Source: an uncultured Prevotellaceae bacterium (lineage in GTDB: Bacteria > Bacteroidota > Bacteroidia > Bacteroidales > Bacteroidaceae). From it: a stretch of 64,000 nt of DNA. The notes below the pieces were generated by a model. It saw nothing but the letters and a program-made list of their open reading frames with translations. It was not told the origin of the DNA and made no database searches. Position 1 is the stretch's first letter, and each line of letters starts with the position of its first letter. The stretch is from assembly GCA_900317635.1 (NCBI GenBank), contig ONHN01000001.1, positions 1 through 64,000 on the forward strand, given 5' to 3'. Below, in pieces: positions 56,262 to 64,000 of the stretch. The translations under genes and the position numbers were made by a program.

Positions 56262-56455
56262 GCTAAAAAGCGCGAGATGAACTTGCCGACAAAGGAAAAA
56301 GGGCTAAACAGACAAAGAGAAAAACAACAAACAAGGAGAAATGCTCACTCAAAAGCACAAACTACGAGCACTTGAGCAAGAAGATATTTCGCCTTGTTTG
56401 TTACACCTAATGTTTCCAGTGGAGAGCGAGGCTAAGTGCTTCTCTTCTCCTATGA

Positions 56456-56722
56456 TTATGCACGCACAATAGCTAAAGATAGCTCGGCGGTTTTTGCCGC
56501 AAAGTCTGAACGCAACTTGCGGAAGAAGACGCGAGGCGCGAGGCCGGGTTCAACATGGCTTATGCGCGGAACAAAGTCGTGGTAAGCATCGGTCACATCG
56601 GCCAACACTTGCTGTAACTTTTCGCTATCATCGTGCGCTACCATCGAGAGGGCAACGCAATCGGCAAAGAGTTCACCAAGGTCACTCTTCACAGCTTTCT
56701 TCAATTTCCTTCTGTTTGACAT
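56456..56722 (-). CDS. Small conserved Bacteroidales hypothetical protein
   Basis: 88-aa cytosolic helical protein (MSNRRKLKKAVKSDLGELFADCVALS start, VPRISHVEPGLAPRVFFRKL centre). The RRKLKK start and 'RISHVEPG' motif recur in small proteins I recall from Prevotella and Bacteroides genomes, so it is a real gene although without known function. It is basic at the N-terminus and acidic in the middle. It stands alone, 169 bases from the oxidoreductase operon. The spacer 56723-56891 shows one 'cttgtcactcgtcac' repeat unit and no gene. Confidence 0.7.
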   Translation of the reverse strand: MSNRRKLKKAVKSDLGELFADCVALSMVAHDDSEKLQQVLADVTDAYHDFVPRISHVEPGLAPRVFFRKLRSDFAAKTAELSLAIVRA

Positions 56723-56891
56723 GGTTGTTGGTTTTTAGAGTCTTTTTAGTGACATATTTGGCTACGCTAACGTGTGATGCCGCCCCATCCCAAACAATCC
56801 GATAATTCCGAAAACAGGAACCACGAATTTTACGAATGGAAACGAAGGACACGAATACAACAGTGCCCTTCGCCAGCGTTATCCTAACTTG

Positions 56892-57443
56892 TCACTCGTC
56901 ACTTGCCACTTTAATGATTTCCATTCCTTTGCGAATGGCTTCTTCGTTCTTAGGCAGTAAAGGCCAGTGACGCTCGGGCAGCGATTTTTTCAGCGCCCGC
57001 ATCACGGCATCTATGCCTACTATTGGGTGTAGCTTAAGAAAGCCGCCCAGCACCATCATGTTGAACGTCTTCATCATCTTCATCTCCGCTGCGGTATGCA
57101 TGGCATCGATGCGATAGGCACTGATGTCGGAACGTGTGGGCGGATTGAGAATGCCAAAGCTGTCGTAAATGATGGTTCCGCCTGGCTTAATGCGCGGTTG
57201 GAACTTGTCGAGGGATGGCTGATTGAGCAGAATGGCCGTATCGTAGGACGAAAGGATGGGCGAGGAGATTTTCTCGTCGGAGACGATAACTGTCACGTTG
57301 GCCGTGCCGCCACGTTGTTCGGGACCGTATGCTGGCATCCACGTCACCTCTTTGCCTTCCATCAAAGCGGCGTATGCCAAAATCTTACCCATTGAGAGGA
57401 CGCCTTGTCCGCCAAAACCGCTGATGATTATTTCTTCTTTCAT
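56892..57443 (-). CDS. 2-oxoacid:ferredoxin oxidoreductase, gamma subunit
   Basis: 183-aa gamma subunit of a 2-oxoacid (probably 2-ketoisovalerate or 2-oxoglutarate) ferredoxin oxidoreductase. The start MKEEIIISGFGGQGVLSMGKIL is the gamma-domain signature, and GPEQRGGTANVTVIVS (about 38-53) is also typical. It probably works with the alpha, beta and delta subunits encoded just upstream to form acyl-CoA, CO2 and reduced ferredoxin. Its start overlaps the beta-subunit stop by 4 bases. Last gene of the operon. Confidence 0.92.
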   Translation of the reverse strand: MKEEIIISGFGGQGVLSMGKILAYAALMEGKEVTWMPAYGPEQRGGTANVTVIVSDEKISSPILSSYDTAILLNQPSLDKFQPRIKPGGTIIYDSFGILNPPTRSDISAYRIDAMHTAAEMKMMKTFNMMVLGGFLKLHPIVGIDAVMRALKKSLPERHWPLLPKNEEAIRKGMEIIKVASDE

Positions 57444-58210
57444 AGCTTACTACTGTCTTTTAAGTCGCCAACGTGGTAGTAGTCGAACATGTGTTCTTCC
57501 ATCCATTCGTTAGCTTTGACGGGGTTCATTTTCCAACCAGAGTTGCAGGTGCTGACCACCTCTATGAGGTTTGAGCCGCGTCCTGCCATAGAGTTTTCGA
57601 AGGCTTTACGGATAGCGCGTTTGCATTTACGGATAGCTGCGGGCGAATGCACGCTCTGGCGCGTAACGTAGGCGGTACCTTCAAGCTGTGCGGCCAGTTC
57701 GGTTATCTTCAGCGGATAGCCGTGCAGTTCGGGGTCGCGTCCGTATGGACACGTGGCAGTCTTCATGCCCACCAACGTTGTTGGGGCCATTTGGCCGCCC
57801 GTCATGCCGTAGATGGCATTGTTGATGAAGATAATCGTGATGTTCTCGCCACGGTTTAGGGCGTGGATGGTCTCTGCCGTGCCGATGCAGGCCAAGTCGC
57901 CGTCGCCTTGATAGGTAAAGACGAGGCGGTCGGGCCAGAGGCGCTTACAAGCCGTGGCTACGGCGGGCGCACGTCCGTGGGCCGCCTCTTGCCAGTCGAT
58001 GTCAAGATAGCGGTAGGCAAAGACGGCGCAACCTACAGGACTGACGGCAATGGTTTTCTCTTCCATTCCCATTTCAGCCACGATTTCGGCCACCAGCTTA
58101 TGCACAACGCCGTGAGAGCAACCAGGGCAATAGTGCATAGGCACATCGTTCATGAGCACTGGCTTACCATAAACGAAGTTTTCAGGACGGATTATTTCTT
58201 CTCTTGTCAT
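57440..58210 (-). CDS. 2-oxoacid:ferredoxin oxidoreductase, beta subunit (TPP-binding)
   Basis: 256-aa subunit that binds thiamine diphosphate. MHYCPGCSHGVVHKLVAE (about 18-35) holds the cluster or TPP-near cysteine. The TPP/Mg motif GDGDLACIGTAETIHALNRGENITIIFINNAIYGMTGGQ region spans about 101-140, with GDGD and NN as metal ligands. The short C-terminus without extra ferredoxin domain matches VorA/KorB types. It overlaps the 115-aa membrane-protein gene by 29 bases, a strong coupling. Confidence 0.92.
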   Translation of the reverse strand: MTREEIIRPENFVYGKPVLMNDVPMHYCPGCSHGVVHKLVAEIVAEMGMEEKTIAVSPVGCAVFAYRYLDIDWQEAAHGRAPAVATACKRLWPDRLVFTYQGDGDLACIGTAETIHALNRGENITIIFINNAIYGMTGGQMAPTTLVGMKTATCPYGRDPELHGYPLKITELAAQLEGTAYVTRQSVHSPAAIRKCKRAIRKAFENSMAGRGSNLIEVVSTCNSGWKMNPVKANEWMEEHMFDYYHVGDLKDSSKL

Positions 58211-58529
58211 AATGTCTATGTTTTACATTTTCCTGAGGACGTCGCAGCAAGGACGTCATGCGCAGCGATGCCTCCACCATCTTCACAAACACGGCCACGA
58301 TGCCAACGGCATAACTGGCAGTGCGCACTTGTTCATGTCCGCCCCAAATGGCGTATGCTATACCAGCCATGGCCACCACTGCTAAGAGGATGAAGAGGCC
58401 GTTGAGGATGTTGCGGATGAAGAGGTTGCTGCCTCGGCGGTGCTGCTGCGAAGTATCTGCCCCAGGTGCTTGTTCGCCTTCCGAGGCAGCTTTAACGCGC
58501 TCAAGGAATTGTTGTTCTTCTAAAGTCAT
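58182..58529 (-). CDS. Small two-helix membrane protein in the VOR operon
   Basis: 115-aa protein with a hydrophilic N-terminus and two membrane helices (about 38-62, NGLFILLAVVAMAGIAYAIW; about 72-90, SYAVGIVAVFVKMVEAS). It is encoded between the alpha and beta subunit genes, 11 bases after alpha and overlapping beta by 29 bases. As I recall, Bacteroides has a similar small gene at this place. It has no catalytic motif and might anchor the complex at the membrane (inference). Confidence 0.65.
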   Translation of the reverse strand: MTLEEQQFLERVKAASEGEQAPGADTSQQHRRGSNLFIRNILNGLFILLAVVAMAGIAYAIWGGHEQVRTASYAVGIVAVFVKMVEASLRMTSLLRRPQENVKHRHYDKRRNNPS

Positions 58530-58540
58530 TAGCTATAGCG

Positions 58541-59638
58541 TCATTCGTTCATTGCCTTCAACTTGTCGAACGCTTCAACTATTTCAGAGGGGTCGGGAAC
58601 GATGCCGCCCAAACGCCCGAACTGTTCAATAGGCACTTGATATTTCGCTGCGGCACGCACGTCATAGACCATCATGCCTGCGTTTATCTCTACAACGAGG
58701 ATGCCCTTCACGCGCGCGGCCAATTCGCCTATTTCCTTTTCGGGGAAAGGCCATAGCGTGATAGGTCGGAAGAGGCCTACCTTGTCGCCTCGCTGCCGCA
58801 ACATTTCTACGGCTTTTTGCGAAATACGACTGGCCGATCCGAAAGCTACGATGACGTAGTCGGCATCTTCGCAGCCCCCAGCTTCATAGCGCACTTCTTT
58901 CTCTTGTATCTCTTTGTATTTGCGTTGCAAGTGGAGGTTGCGCTGTTCCATCACTTCGCTTTGGAGTTCCAGACTGGTGATGATGTTGGGCTTGCGCTTC
59001 TTTAGGCCAATGCCGTTAGCTGCCCAAGGACATTCGCGCGCAATCTCTTCTTCCGTGCGGCGGGGCTTAAAGGGAGGCAGGACCACTTTCTCCATCATCT
59101 GTCCGATGACGCCATCGCTCAGTATCATGGCAGGATTGCGATAGCGGAAAGAAAGTTCGAAAGCAAGGTCAACGAAGTCGGCCATCTCCTGCACAGAGTT
59201 AGGGGCAAGTACAATGAGGTGGTAGTCGCCATTGCCGCCGCCGCGCGTAGCCTGGTTGTAGTCGCTTTGCGAGGGCTGAATGGTGCCCAGTCCAGGACCG
59301 CCGCGCTGCACGTTGACAATAAGGCCTGGCACTTCGGCACCAGCCATATAGGCTAGGCCTTCTTGCATCAGGGCGATGCCAGGCGAGCTGGAGCTCGTCA
59401 TGACGCGCTTGCCACAACCGCCACCGCCATAAATCATGTTGATGCTGGCCGTTTCGCTCTCGGCTTGAAGCACAACCATTCCCGTTGTCTCCCAAGGTTT
59501 TTCGGCAGCCAGCGTTTCGAGCACCTCGCTCTGCGGGGTGATGGGGTAACCGAAATAGCCGTCGCAACCACAGCGAATGGCCGCGTGGGCAATGGCTTCG
59601 TTACCTTTCATAAGTAGGATTTCCTTTTCTTCCATCAT
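58541..59638 (-). CDS. vorB: 2-oxoacid:ferredoxin oxidoreductase, alpha subunit (VorB-like)
   Basis: 365-aa alpha subunit. The N-terminal pyrimidine-binding domain begins MKGNEAIAHAAIRCGCDGYFGYPITPQSEVLE, with the YPITPxSE motif (about 31-38). Next are VMTSSSSPGIALMQEGLAYMAGAEVPGLIVNVQRGGPGLGT (about 80-120) and the transketolase-C-like domain (VIVAFGSASRISQKAVEMLR near 268-287, LFRPITLWPFPEKEI). Bacteroidales orthologues are usually called 3-methyl-2-oxobutanoate dehydrogenase subunit VorB; 2-oxoglutarate is the main alternative substrate. It sits 36 bases after the ferredoxin gene. Confidence 0.92.
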   Translation of the reverse strand: MMEEKEILLMKGNEAIAHAAIRCGCDGYFGYPITPQSEVLETLAAEKPWETTGMVVLQAESETASINMIYGGGGCGKRVMTSSSSPGIALMQEGLAYMAGAEVPGLIVNVQRGGPGLGTIQPSQSDYNQATRGGGNGDYHLIVLAPNSVQEMADFVDLAFELSFRYRNPAMILSDGVIGQMMEKVVLPPFKPRRTEEEIARECPWAANGIGLKKRKPNIITSLELQSEVMEQRNLHLQRKYKEIQEKEVRYEAGGCEDADYVIVAFGSASRISQKAVEMLRQRGDKVGLFRPITLWPFPEKEIGELAARVKGILVVEINAGMMVYDVRAAAKYQVPIEQFGRLGGIVPDPSEIVEAFDKLKAMNE

Positions 59639-59674
59639 AGCTGAAAAGTGTTTTTTACGATAGTGACGGGCAAC

Positions 59675-59908
59675 TTACGCCTCTTCTTTGGCACGATAGA
59701 CGGCGATGCAACCATCAGGACACACAAGGGCGCAACTTGTGCATCCAGTGCAGGTGTCAGGATTCACCTGCTGGCAGAAGGCGTAGCCGCGTTGGTTTAC
59801 TTCTCCCGTTGTCAGCGCAAGGCACCCCACAGGGCAGGCCACAACACACAGGTTGCACCCCTTGCACCTTGCTTCGTCAATGACAACGGCTCCTCGAATT
59901 TTTGCCAT
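59675..59908 (-). CDS. 2-oxoacid:ferredoxin oxidoreductase, delta subunit (2[4Fe-4S])
   Basis: 77-aa ferredoxin-like subunit from the start MAKIRGAVVIDEAR; the longer frame to 59968 has an unrelated basic leader. Two complete cluster motifs are CKGCNLCVVACPVGC and CTGCTSCALVCPDGC (CxxCxxCxxxCP type). It probably passes electrons from the TPP subunits to free ferredoxin. In operon with the alpha subunit (36 bases downstream) and the TPR gene (72 bases upstream). Confidence 0.92.
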   Translation of the reverse strand: MAKIRGAVVIDEARCKGCNLCVVACPVGCLALTTGEVNQRGYAFCQQVNPDTCTGCTSCALVCPDGCIAVYRAKEEA

Positions 59909-59980
59909 AGATATTGGTATTAAAAAGGTTATAAGGCTTTTGAGGCTTCTATTCGTTACCATAGTCAAGCCCCGAAAAGC

Positions 59981-60256
59981 CTACTGATTGTACATATCTT
60001 TATTATAGAACGCCAAGATATCATCCAGCATTTCGCGTGCTTCGCGTGCGGGACCATCTGGGTCGGCAGATTCGGCTTTAAGGAAGGCCGAAATGGCATC
60101 GCCCCAGCGTCCTTGCTTCATGCGTGCGCGACCTATAAGGTAATGGAGGGTAGCGTCTGTCGTCGTTGAACCTAAACGCTTGAGAGCTAAAGCTACCGCA
60201 TCCTCTGGATGACCCGCTTCTGTCAAACGGACTATTTCGGCGTACACTTTTTCCAT
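59981..60256 (-). CDS. Short TPR protein heading the oxidoreductase operon
   Basis: 91-aa cytosolic protein from the start MEKVYAEIVRLTEAGHPEDAV; the frame upstream to 60349 is Cys/Phe-rich and not protein-like for this family. Two tetratricopeptide repeats are visible (HPEDAVALALKRLG; TLHYLIGRARMKQGRWGDAISAFLKAESADP). A TPR gene in front of the ferredoxin and vor genes is the usual Bacteroides arrangement as I recall it. It probably helps assemble the complex. Confidence 0.75.
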   Translation of the reverse strand: MEKVYAEIVRLTEAGHPEDAVALALKRLGSTTTDATLHYLIGRARMKQGRWGDAISAFLKAESADPDGPAREAREMLDDILAFYNKDMYNQ

Positions 60257-60399
60257 TATTTCGCTTGAAGGCTTAGGAACAATAAATAGGCAACTCTTGC
60301 ACCGCAAAAATACAAAGAAGTATTGAAAAACTGCAAAACATTTCAACAATTTATTTTTGCACGACTATTTGCTCAGATACTTACGATGCTCAACGAGTG

Positions 60400-62118
60400 C
60401 TACTGAGGCGTGTTCAGTACGCGCTCCAAGGCATCTATCTTGGCCGGTAAAGTCTGCCCGTCGAAGTGATCGCTGTCGGCGAAAGGCTTGAGAGCAGTGT
60501 TGAGCCGTGCGAGTGCCGTCTCGTTGTGACGCTCTTGATATTCGGCCCGAAGGATACGTATTTTTTCAGCTTGCTGCACGCCTTCCATAAAGCGCTCCCA
60601 GCGCACGCTGCTGCGCGGTCCTGGGTAAACAACGAAGGTGTCGCCTGGCGGGAAAAGACGATAACGGCTGTCGGTGAGGGGGGCATCGGGCCAGTTGAGC
60701 CACGACCAGTGCAAATAGCCGTCGAAGCCATGCACTACGGCATACAGGGGGAGATACGCAGCTTCGGCAGGGCTGCTGTTGGTGAAGATATTGGGCTCTC
60801 GCTCCGCACAAGAGGTGTAGAACGTCGATGTCCATCCTCGTTCGCGCCGCGTACTTAGTTCCTGCTCTGTGAAGTGCTGTCCGTAGGCCACACAATAGTC
60901 CGCCAGTTTGTCCGCCAGTTCGGCGTGGTAGTTACCTGCCAGGGCCATCTGCAAACCAGGGACGGCCTCTTGTGCAACGGCGTAGGCATCAAGCATGTTG
61001 CCAAGTCCGCGTTCGTCCATGGCTATCAGCGTCTTCTCAAACCATCCTTTCTCCTTTAGGTGAGTTGCAAAGCTCTTCAGGAAGCTGGTCCAGAGTTCCC
61101 TGTATTCAGCGGCAGAAGTCGTTGTTTTTAGTTCAACGTCTTGTCCCTGCGTTTCGTCGTAGTAGCGAAACGTCATATCCCACGGAACCATTGAGAAGCA
61201 GTTGATTTGTTTTGAGATGCCACACGACAGCATAAAGGCTACCCAATGGTCGAAGATGCTGTAATCGTATGCCCAAGAGCCATCTCGTCGTTTCGTTGTT
61301 TGCACCATGGGCGAAAATTTGTCGTGACTTTGGTCGCCCCACGGTTCGTAAAACAATATGGCGGAAACAACGCTCTGACCGCCACGGGCCAGCAGCTCCA
61401 TATAGGGGCGCAAGAGGTTGAAATGTTCATCACTCCACCTCTCAACGCCGTAGTAACGGCTGACGGCGTAGGGCTGTTGCCAAAAGTCGAGGTGAAAACC
61501 ATAGTCGGCAGGAGCTGGCAGCGTGCGGTCGCAGACTACGAGACGAAGGCGCAGATTGTGTTTCTTTAAGTGACCACTGACGGAAAGCGTCAGTACGTAT
61601 TCGCCAGGAGGTGCATTGCGCGGCACGTCAATCGTCAACCAAACGGGGCGCGTCTGCATAGCGGGGACGTGCAGTTCATTTTGCGTGTCGATAACGTCGG
61701 GTATCAAGTAGGGGGGGAGGTCTGTGGGGTGAGCCCCGCAACTCTTAAATTGGTCTGTCAGCACGTAGCGCAGGAAATGGGCACTGGCCGCCTGCCTCAG
61801 CCATGAGGCTTTGCGTGGGGATTGCAGTTGAAGCTTTAGCTTGCCCGCATCTATAGGACTAAACAATACGGCTTCTATGCCTATGCGTTCGCCGCGCCAA
61901 GCATAAACGGTCGTGTCGCTTTGGCAGTCTGCCAGGGGTACTGCCGTCTTGGCGTAGTGAACATCGCGCGAAGCCCAGCTCACGTAAAGACGCTTTTCAA
62001 GTCGGGTCCATTGCGTGCTATCGGCTTTAGCCCCATCGTCTGGCTCGACAAGGTCCTGAGCTCGTAAACTCATAGCCATTGCTACGAAAGAAATGATTAA
62101 CAATAGAGTTTTTTTCAT
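60400..62118 (-). CDS. GH123-like/DUF4091 glycoside hydrolase
   Basis: 572-aa secreted enzyme from MKKTLLLIISFVAMAMS (signal peptide ending LRAQ); an upstream ATG at 62136 adds six residues. The N-terminal beta-sandwich (about 30-200, with PRNAPPGEYVLTLSVSGH) precedes a TIM barrel (about 205-480). The Asp-Glu pair in LIAMDERGLGNML (about 367-379) fits the catalytic DE of GH123 N-acetylgalactosaminidases. DUF4091-type features are FDGYLHWSWLNWPDAPLTDSR and FPPGDTFVVYPG. The C-terminal helical part is EGVQQAEKIRILR. Probably removes GalNAc-like sugars from host glycolipids or glycans. Transcribed alone. Confidence 0.78.
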   Translation of the reverse strand: MKKTLLLIISFVAMAMSLRAQDLVEPDDGAKADSTQWTRLEKRLYVSWASRDVHYAKTAVPLADCQSDTTVYAWRGERIGIEAVLFSPIDAGKLKLQLQSPRKASWLRQAASAHFLRYVLTDQFKSCGAHPTDLPPYLIPDVIDTQNELHVPAMQTRPVWLTIDVPRNAPPGEYVLTLSVSGHLKKHNLRLRLVVCDRTLPAPADYGFHLDFWQQPYAVSRYYGVERWSDEHFNLLRPYMELLARGGQSVVSAILFYEPWGDQSHDKFSPMVQTTKRRDGSWAYDYSIFDHWVAFMLSCGISKQINCFSMVPWDMTFRYYDETQGQDVELKTTTSAAEYRELWTSFLKSFATHLKEKGWFEKTLIAMDERGLGNMLDAYAVAQEAVPGLQMALAGNYHAELADKLADYCVAYGQHFTEQELSTRRERGWTSTFYTSCAEREPNIFTNSSPAEAAYLPLYAVVHGFDGYLHWSWLNWPDAPLTDSRYRLFPPGDTFVVYPGPRSSVRWERFMEGVQQAEKIRILRAEYQERHNETALARLNTALKPFADSDHFDGQTLPAKIDALERVLNTPQ

Positions 62119-62125
62119 ATTGTCT

Positions 62126-62262
62126 TTCAGTGACAAGTTACAAGTTACAAATTATGAGTTACAAGTTACGAGTTACGAGTTACGAGTTACGAGTCTGGAT
62201 TCGCCGACGACAAGTACTTCTGCAACTTGTCACTCGTAACATGTCACTTGTTAACTCAATAG
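62126..62262. repeat. Heptamer-like 'gttacaa/gttacga' array
   Basis: About ten degenerate 7-base units (gtgacaa, gttacaa, gttacga) from 62126 to 62193, followed by inverted units (cttgtcactcgtaacatgtcacttgtt) up to 62262. Same family as the spacers at 5586-5694 and 6270-6345. It fills the gap between apbE and the glycosidase gene. Confidence 0.65.
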
Positions 62263-62281
62263 TTTCTGTGTTTCTGCTTCT

Positions 62282-63340
62282 TTAGTGAGAATTCTTATCC
62301 ACATACAACGTGGGGGTATGCCAAGTTACAAGTGTGCCGTCCTTCCCCTCAGAAATAAGCACGGCTTGGAGCTGGGGCTGAGCGGAAAGAAGTTTTTTTG
62401 CTTCTTCTTCGCCCATCACCATAAAGGCTGTGGCGTATGCATCGGCTTCTGCGCAGGTAGGAGCCAGCACCGTGGCCGAAAGAAGACTGTGCTCTACGGG
62501 GCGACCCGTGCGAGGGTCTATGGTATGTGCGTAACGCTTTCCGTCTTTCACGTAGAAGTTCCTGTAGTTCCCGCTCGTTGCCATAGCCTTATTGCTACAA
62601 GGCATAATGGCTTCAATGCCCTGGGACTCGCTACCCGCCCCGCTACTTGTAGGCCGCTGAATGCCAATGCTCCAGTCTTTATCCTCTGAATTCTTACCAT
62701 GCGTACGAATTTCTCCGCCTACTTCAATCATGAAATGCTCTACGCCACGCGCCCTTAGCAGGCCAGCCAGCCGATCGACAGCATATCCTTTGGCAATAGC
62801 ACCACAGTCTATCACCATACGCTTATCGGCTCGTGCCACCTTGTTGCCTGTGAGCTTCAACTTATCGGCTCCGACGAAGGCGCGAAGGCTATCTACCTGA
62901 GCGTCGGTAGGCATCGTGCCCTGCTTGAAACCGAAGCCCCAGGCATTGACAAGCGGACCTACGGTCACATCGAAAGCACCGGCCGTAGCCCCGCTTACCT
63001 GCTGCGCTAACGTTAACACTTCAACAACGAGCTCGTCCGCCTCGCAGGTCAAGCCCTTGTTTATCTTTGAAAGATTGCTATTCTGATTGAACATAGACAG
63101 CGAATTGTCAACGCGCTGCAATTCTCCCAACAAGTCTTTATCCAGGTTTTCGTGCGCAAGATATTTCACGTTGTACTCCGTCCCAAAGATAGGTCCGCTG
63201 GCCGTGTGCCACTGCTTTTGACCATTGCGCCAAAGGACGAAGCCAGTACCAACAACCAATAGGATGAGAAACAGCATTCCCCACTTGCGGGTCCACTGCG
63301 GCACAGGCCCAAATGCGCTAAACGTCTTCTCTTTTGCCAT
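62282..63340 (-). CDS. apbE: FAD:protein FMN transferase
   Basis: 352-aa membrane-anchored flavin transferase that attaches FMN to Thr/Ser of target flavoproteins outside the cytoplasm (for example Nqr or Rnf subunits). One N-terminal helix (about 18-37) is followed by the ApbE domain. MFNQNSNLSKINKG lies near 87-100, and DCGAIAKGYAVDRLAGLL (about 176-193) is the FAD-binding Gly/Lys motif. HTIDPRTGRPVEHSLLSATVLAPTCAEADAYATAFMV (about 268-305) carries the Mg-binding Asp and Thr. It starts 4 bases after the DUF6048 stop, so both are in one operon. Confidence 0.93.
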   Translation of the reverse strand: MAKEKTFSAFGPVPQWTRKWGMLFLILLVVGTGFVLWRNGQKQWHTASGPIFGTEYNVKYLAHENLDKDLLGELQRVDNSLSMFNQNSNLSKINKGLTCEADELVVEVLTLAQQVSGATAGAFDVTVGPLVNAWGFGFKQGTMPTDAQVDSLRAFVGADKLKLTGNKVARADKRMVIDCGAIAKGYAVDRLAGLLRARGVEHFMIEVGGEIRTHGKNSEDKDWSIGIQRPTSSGAGSESQGIEAIMPCSNKAMATSGNYRNFYVKDGKRYAHTIDPRTGRPVEHSLLSATVLAPTCAEADAYATAFMVMGEEEAKKLLSAQPQLQAVLISEGKDGTLVTWHTPTLYVDKNSH

Positions 63341-63344
63341 AAGC

Positions 63345-64000
63345 CTATATATCGAAAATAATGTTGAACGTTCCCCCTAATGTGCTACCGCTACTTTTTC
63401 CATAGCCTGGTATGTACCAAGCGTGGCCTGTGGGGTTGTTTTTCTCGCTGATGCGAAACTTATACCGCACGCTCCAGCCAACATGAAAGATTTTCCACAG
63501 CTTAGCCTCAACGCCTGCCACGACCTCTACCCAATGGGCCGTTGACGTGATACCTGTATAATTAAAGGGGATATCAATGTCGTAAACAGCATCGTGGAGC
63601 GAAGGGCCACTCAGGTCGTACTTAAAGGGAGAAAAGCCATAACGAACTCCGCCAAAGATGCGGTTGCCACTGCGTAGGTCCTTCAGGAAGTTGTAGTCGC
63701 AACCTAAGCGAAAGTAGGGGGAATGCGTTTTGTAGTGCAAATTGCTTTCGTCACCAGTATGGTCGCTGATGCCGAGACCTGCTTCCACTATGGGGAAGAA
63801 GCGATTTTTTATGTTCACGCGAAACTGCCCCTCTATCTGGCCGTAGGGTGTAAAGGCCGCCATCACTGCCCCACACGCGTCAAAACCCAAACTCATACCT
63901 GCCAGCGTGGGATTGTGCCACGTGGTATCTACCACTTCACGCTTCACCTGTATGCCACGAAACCGCTCCGTTTCGCGCTCCTGCGCAAAGAGCAGTGCAC
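63345..64000 (-). CDS. DUF6048-like outer-membrane protein, cut by window edge
   Basis: At least 218 codons are present. The frame stays open through the right edge (64000) and reads the end of a signal peptide there (ALLFAQE), so only the first residues are missing. A GTG at 63947 is not the true start. The mature part is a beta-barrel-like chain with alternating aromatic residues (FGGVRYGFSPFKYDLSG, WVEVVAGVEAKLWKIFHVGWSVRYKFRIS) ending STLGGTFNIIFDI, as in DUF6048 proteins of Bacteroidales. It is co-transcribed with apbE (4-base gap). Function unknown. Confidence 0.7.
   Translation of the reverse strand, partial: ALLFAQERETERFRGIQVKREVVDTTWHNPTLAGMSLGFDACGAVMAAFTPYGQIEGQFRVNIKNRFFPIVEAGLGISDHTGDESNLHYKTHSPYFRLGCDYNFLKDLRSGNRIFGGVRYGFSPFKYDLSGPSLHDAVYDIDIPFNYTGITSTAHWVEVVAGVEAKLWKIFHVGWSVRYKFRISEKNNPTGHAWYIPGYGKSSGSTLGGTFNIIFDI

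Overview
The window looks like a chromosomal segment of a Bacteroidales bacterium, most likely Prevotellaceae-like. Pointers are an intact serine palmitoyltransferase, DUF6089/DUF6242/DUF6048-type envelope proteins, a BamA-Skp-Skp-UppS cluster, a DUF5103 type IX secretion plug protein, a BspA-like repeat gene, and repeated promoters of the Bacteroidetes type (TTTG about 20 nt before TAnnTTTG). Core genes are moderately GC-rich; part of the middle is clearly AT-rich.

Left part (0.3-39 kb) is housekeeping and envelope biology. It holds a DagK-family lipid kinase divergent from serine palmitoyltransferase, a dead BspA-like gene with a MITE-like hairpin element in its leader, and an outer-membrane biogenesis operon on the minus strand (DUF6089 barrel, fucosyltransferase-like enzyme, uppS, bamA, two skp/ompH genes, dacB). 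Next come a DUF6242 lipoprotein, a very large GH31 glycosidase carrying both dockerin-like and cohesin-like C-terminal modules, argR, a dockerin-bearing secreted protein, folP-cdaA, murF, an M13 peptidase, cardiolipin synthase, a C10 cysteine peptidase and small calycin/cyclophilin-fold proteins. An alpha/beta hydrolase, mtaB, a GT2 enzyme, prfC, a membrane protein and a TMEM43-family protein complete it.

Middle part (39.4-53.3 kb) is an accessory island beginning just after tRNA-Ser(GCT) and tRNA-Glu(CTC). It holds an integrase fragment, a C5-methyltransferase fragment, scattered prophage structural genes (a tail-tip-like protein, a truncated tape-measure gene, two further conserved phage-type genes), an IS4-type transposon, a palindromic element sharing the transposon's terminal sequence, and AT-rich cargo. 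The most interesting cargo is a tight five-gene cassette (42.7-45.6 kb) with a clan AA aspartic protease and otherwise unrecognised proteins. It is preceded by a promoter, a foldable about 240-nt leader RNA and a terminator. A NERD-domain/zinc-ribbon protein and a secreted coiled-coil protein are further cargo.

Right part (53.3-64 kb) returns to core genes: a TRIC-like channel, D-2-hydroxyacid dehydrogenase, the T9SS plug protein, the 2-oxoacid:ferredoxin oxidoreductase operon (TPR, ferredoxin, alpha, small membrane protein, beta, gamma), a GH123/DUF4091-like glycosidase, ApbE, and a DUF6048 protein cut by the window edge.

Intergenic DNA is unusually rich in repeats: heptamer-like GTGACAA/GTGACGA arrays, 21-22 bp repeats arranged as large hairpins, and dispersed palindromes. 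Family names come from motif recognition only; no database search was possible.
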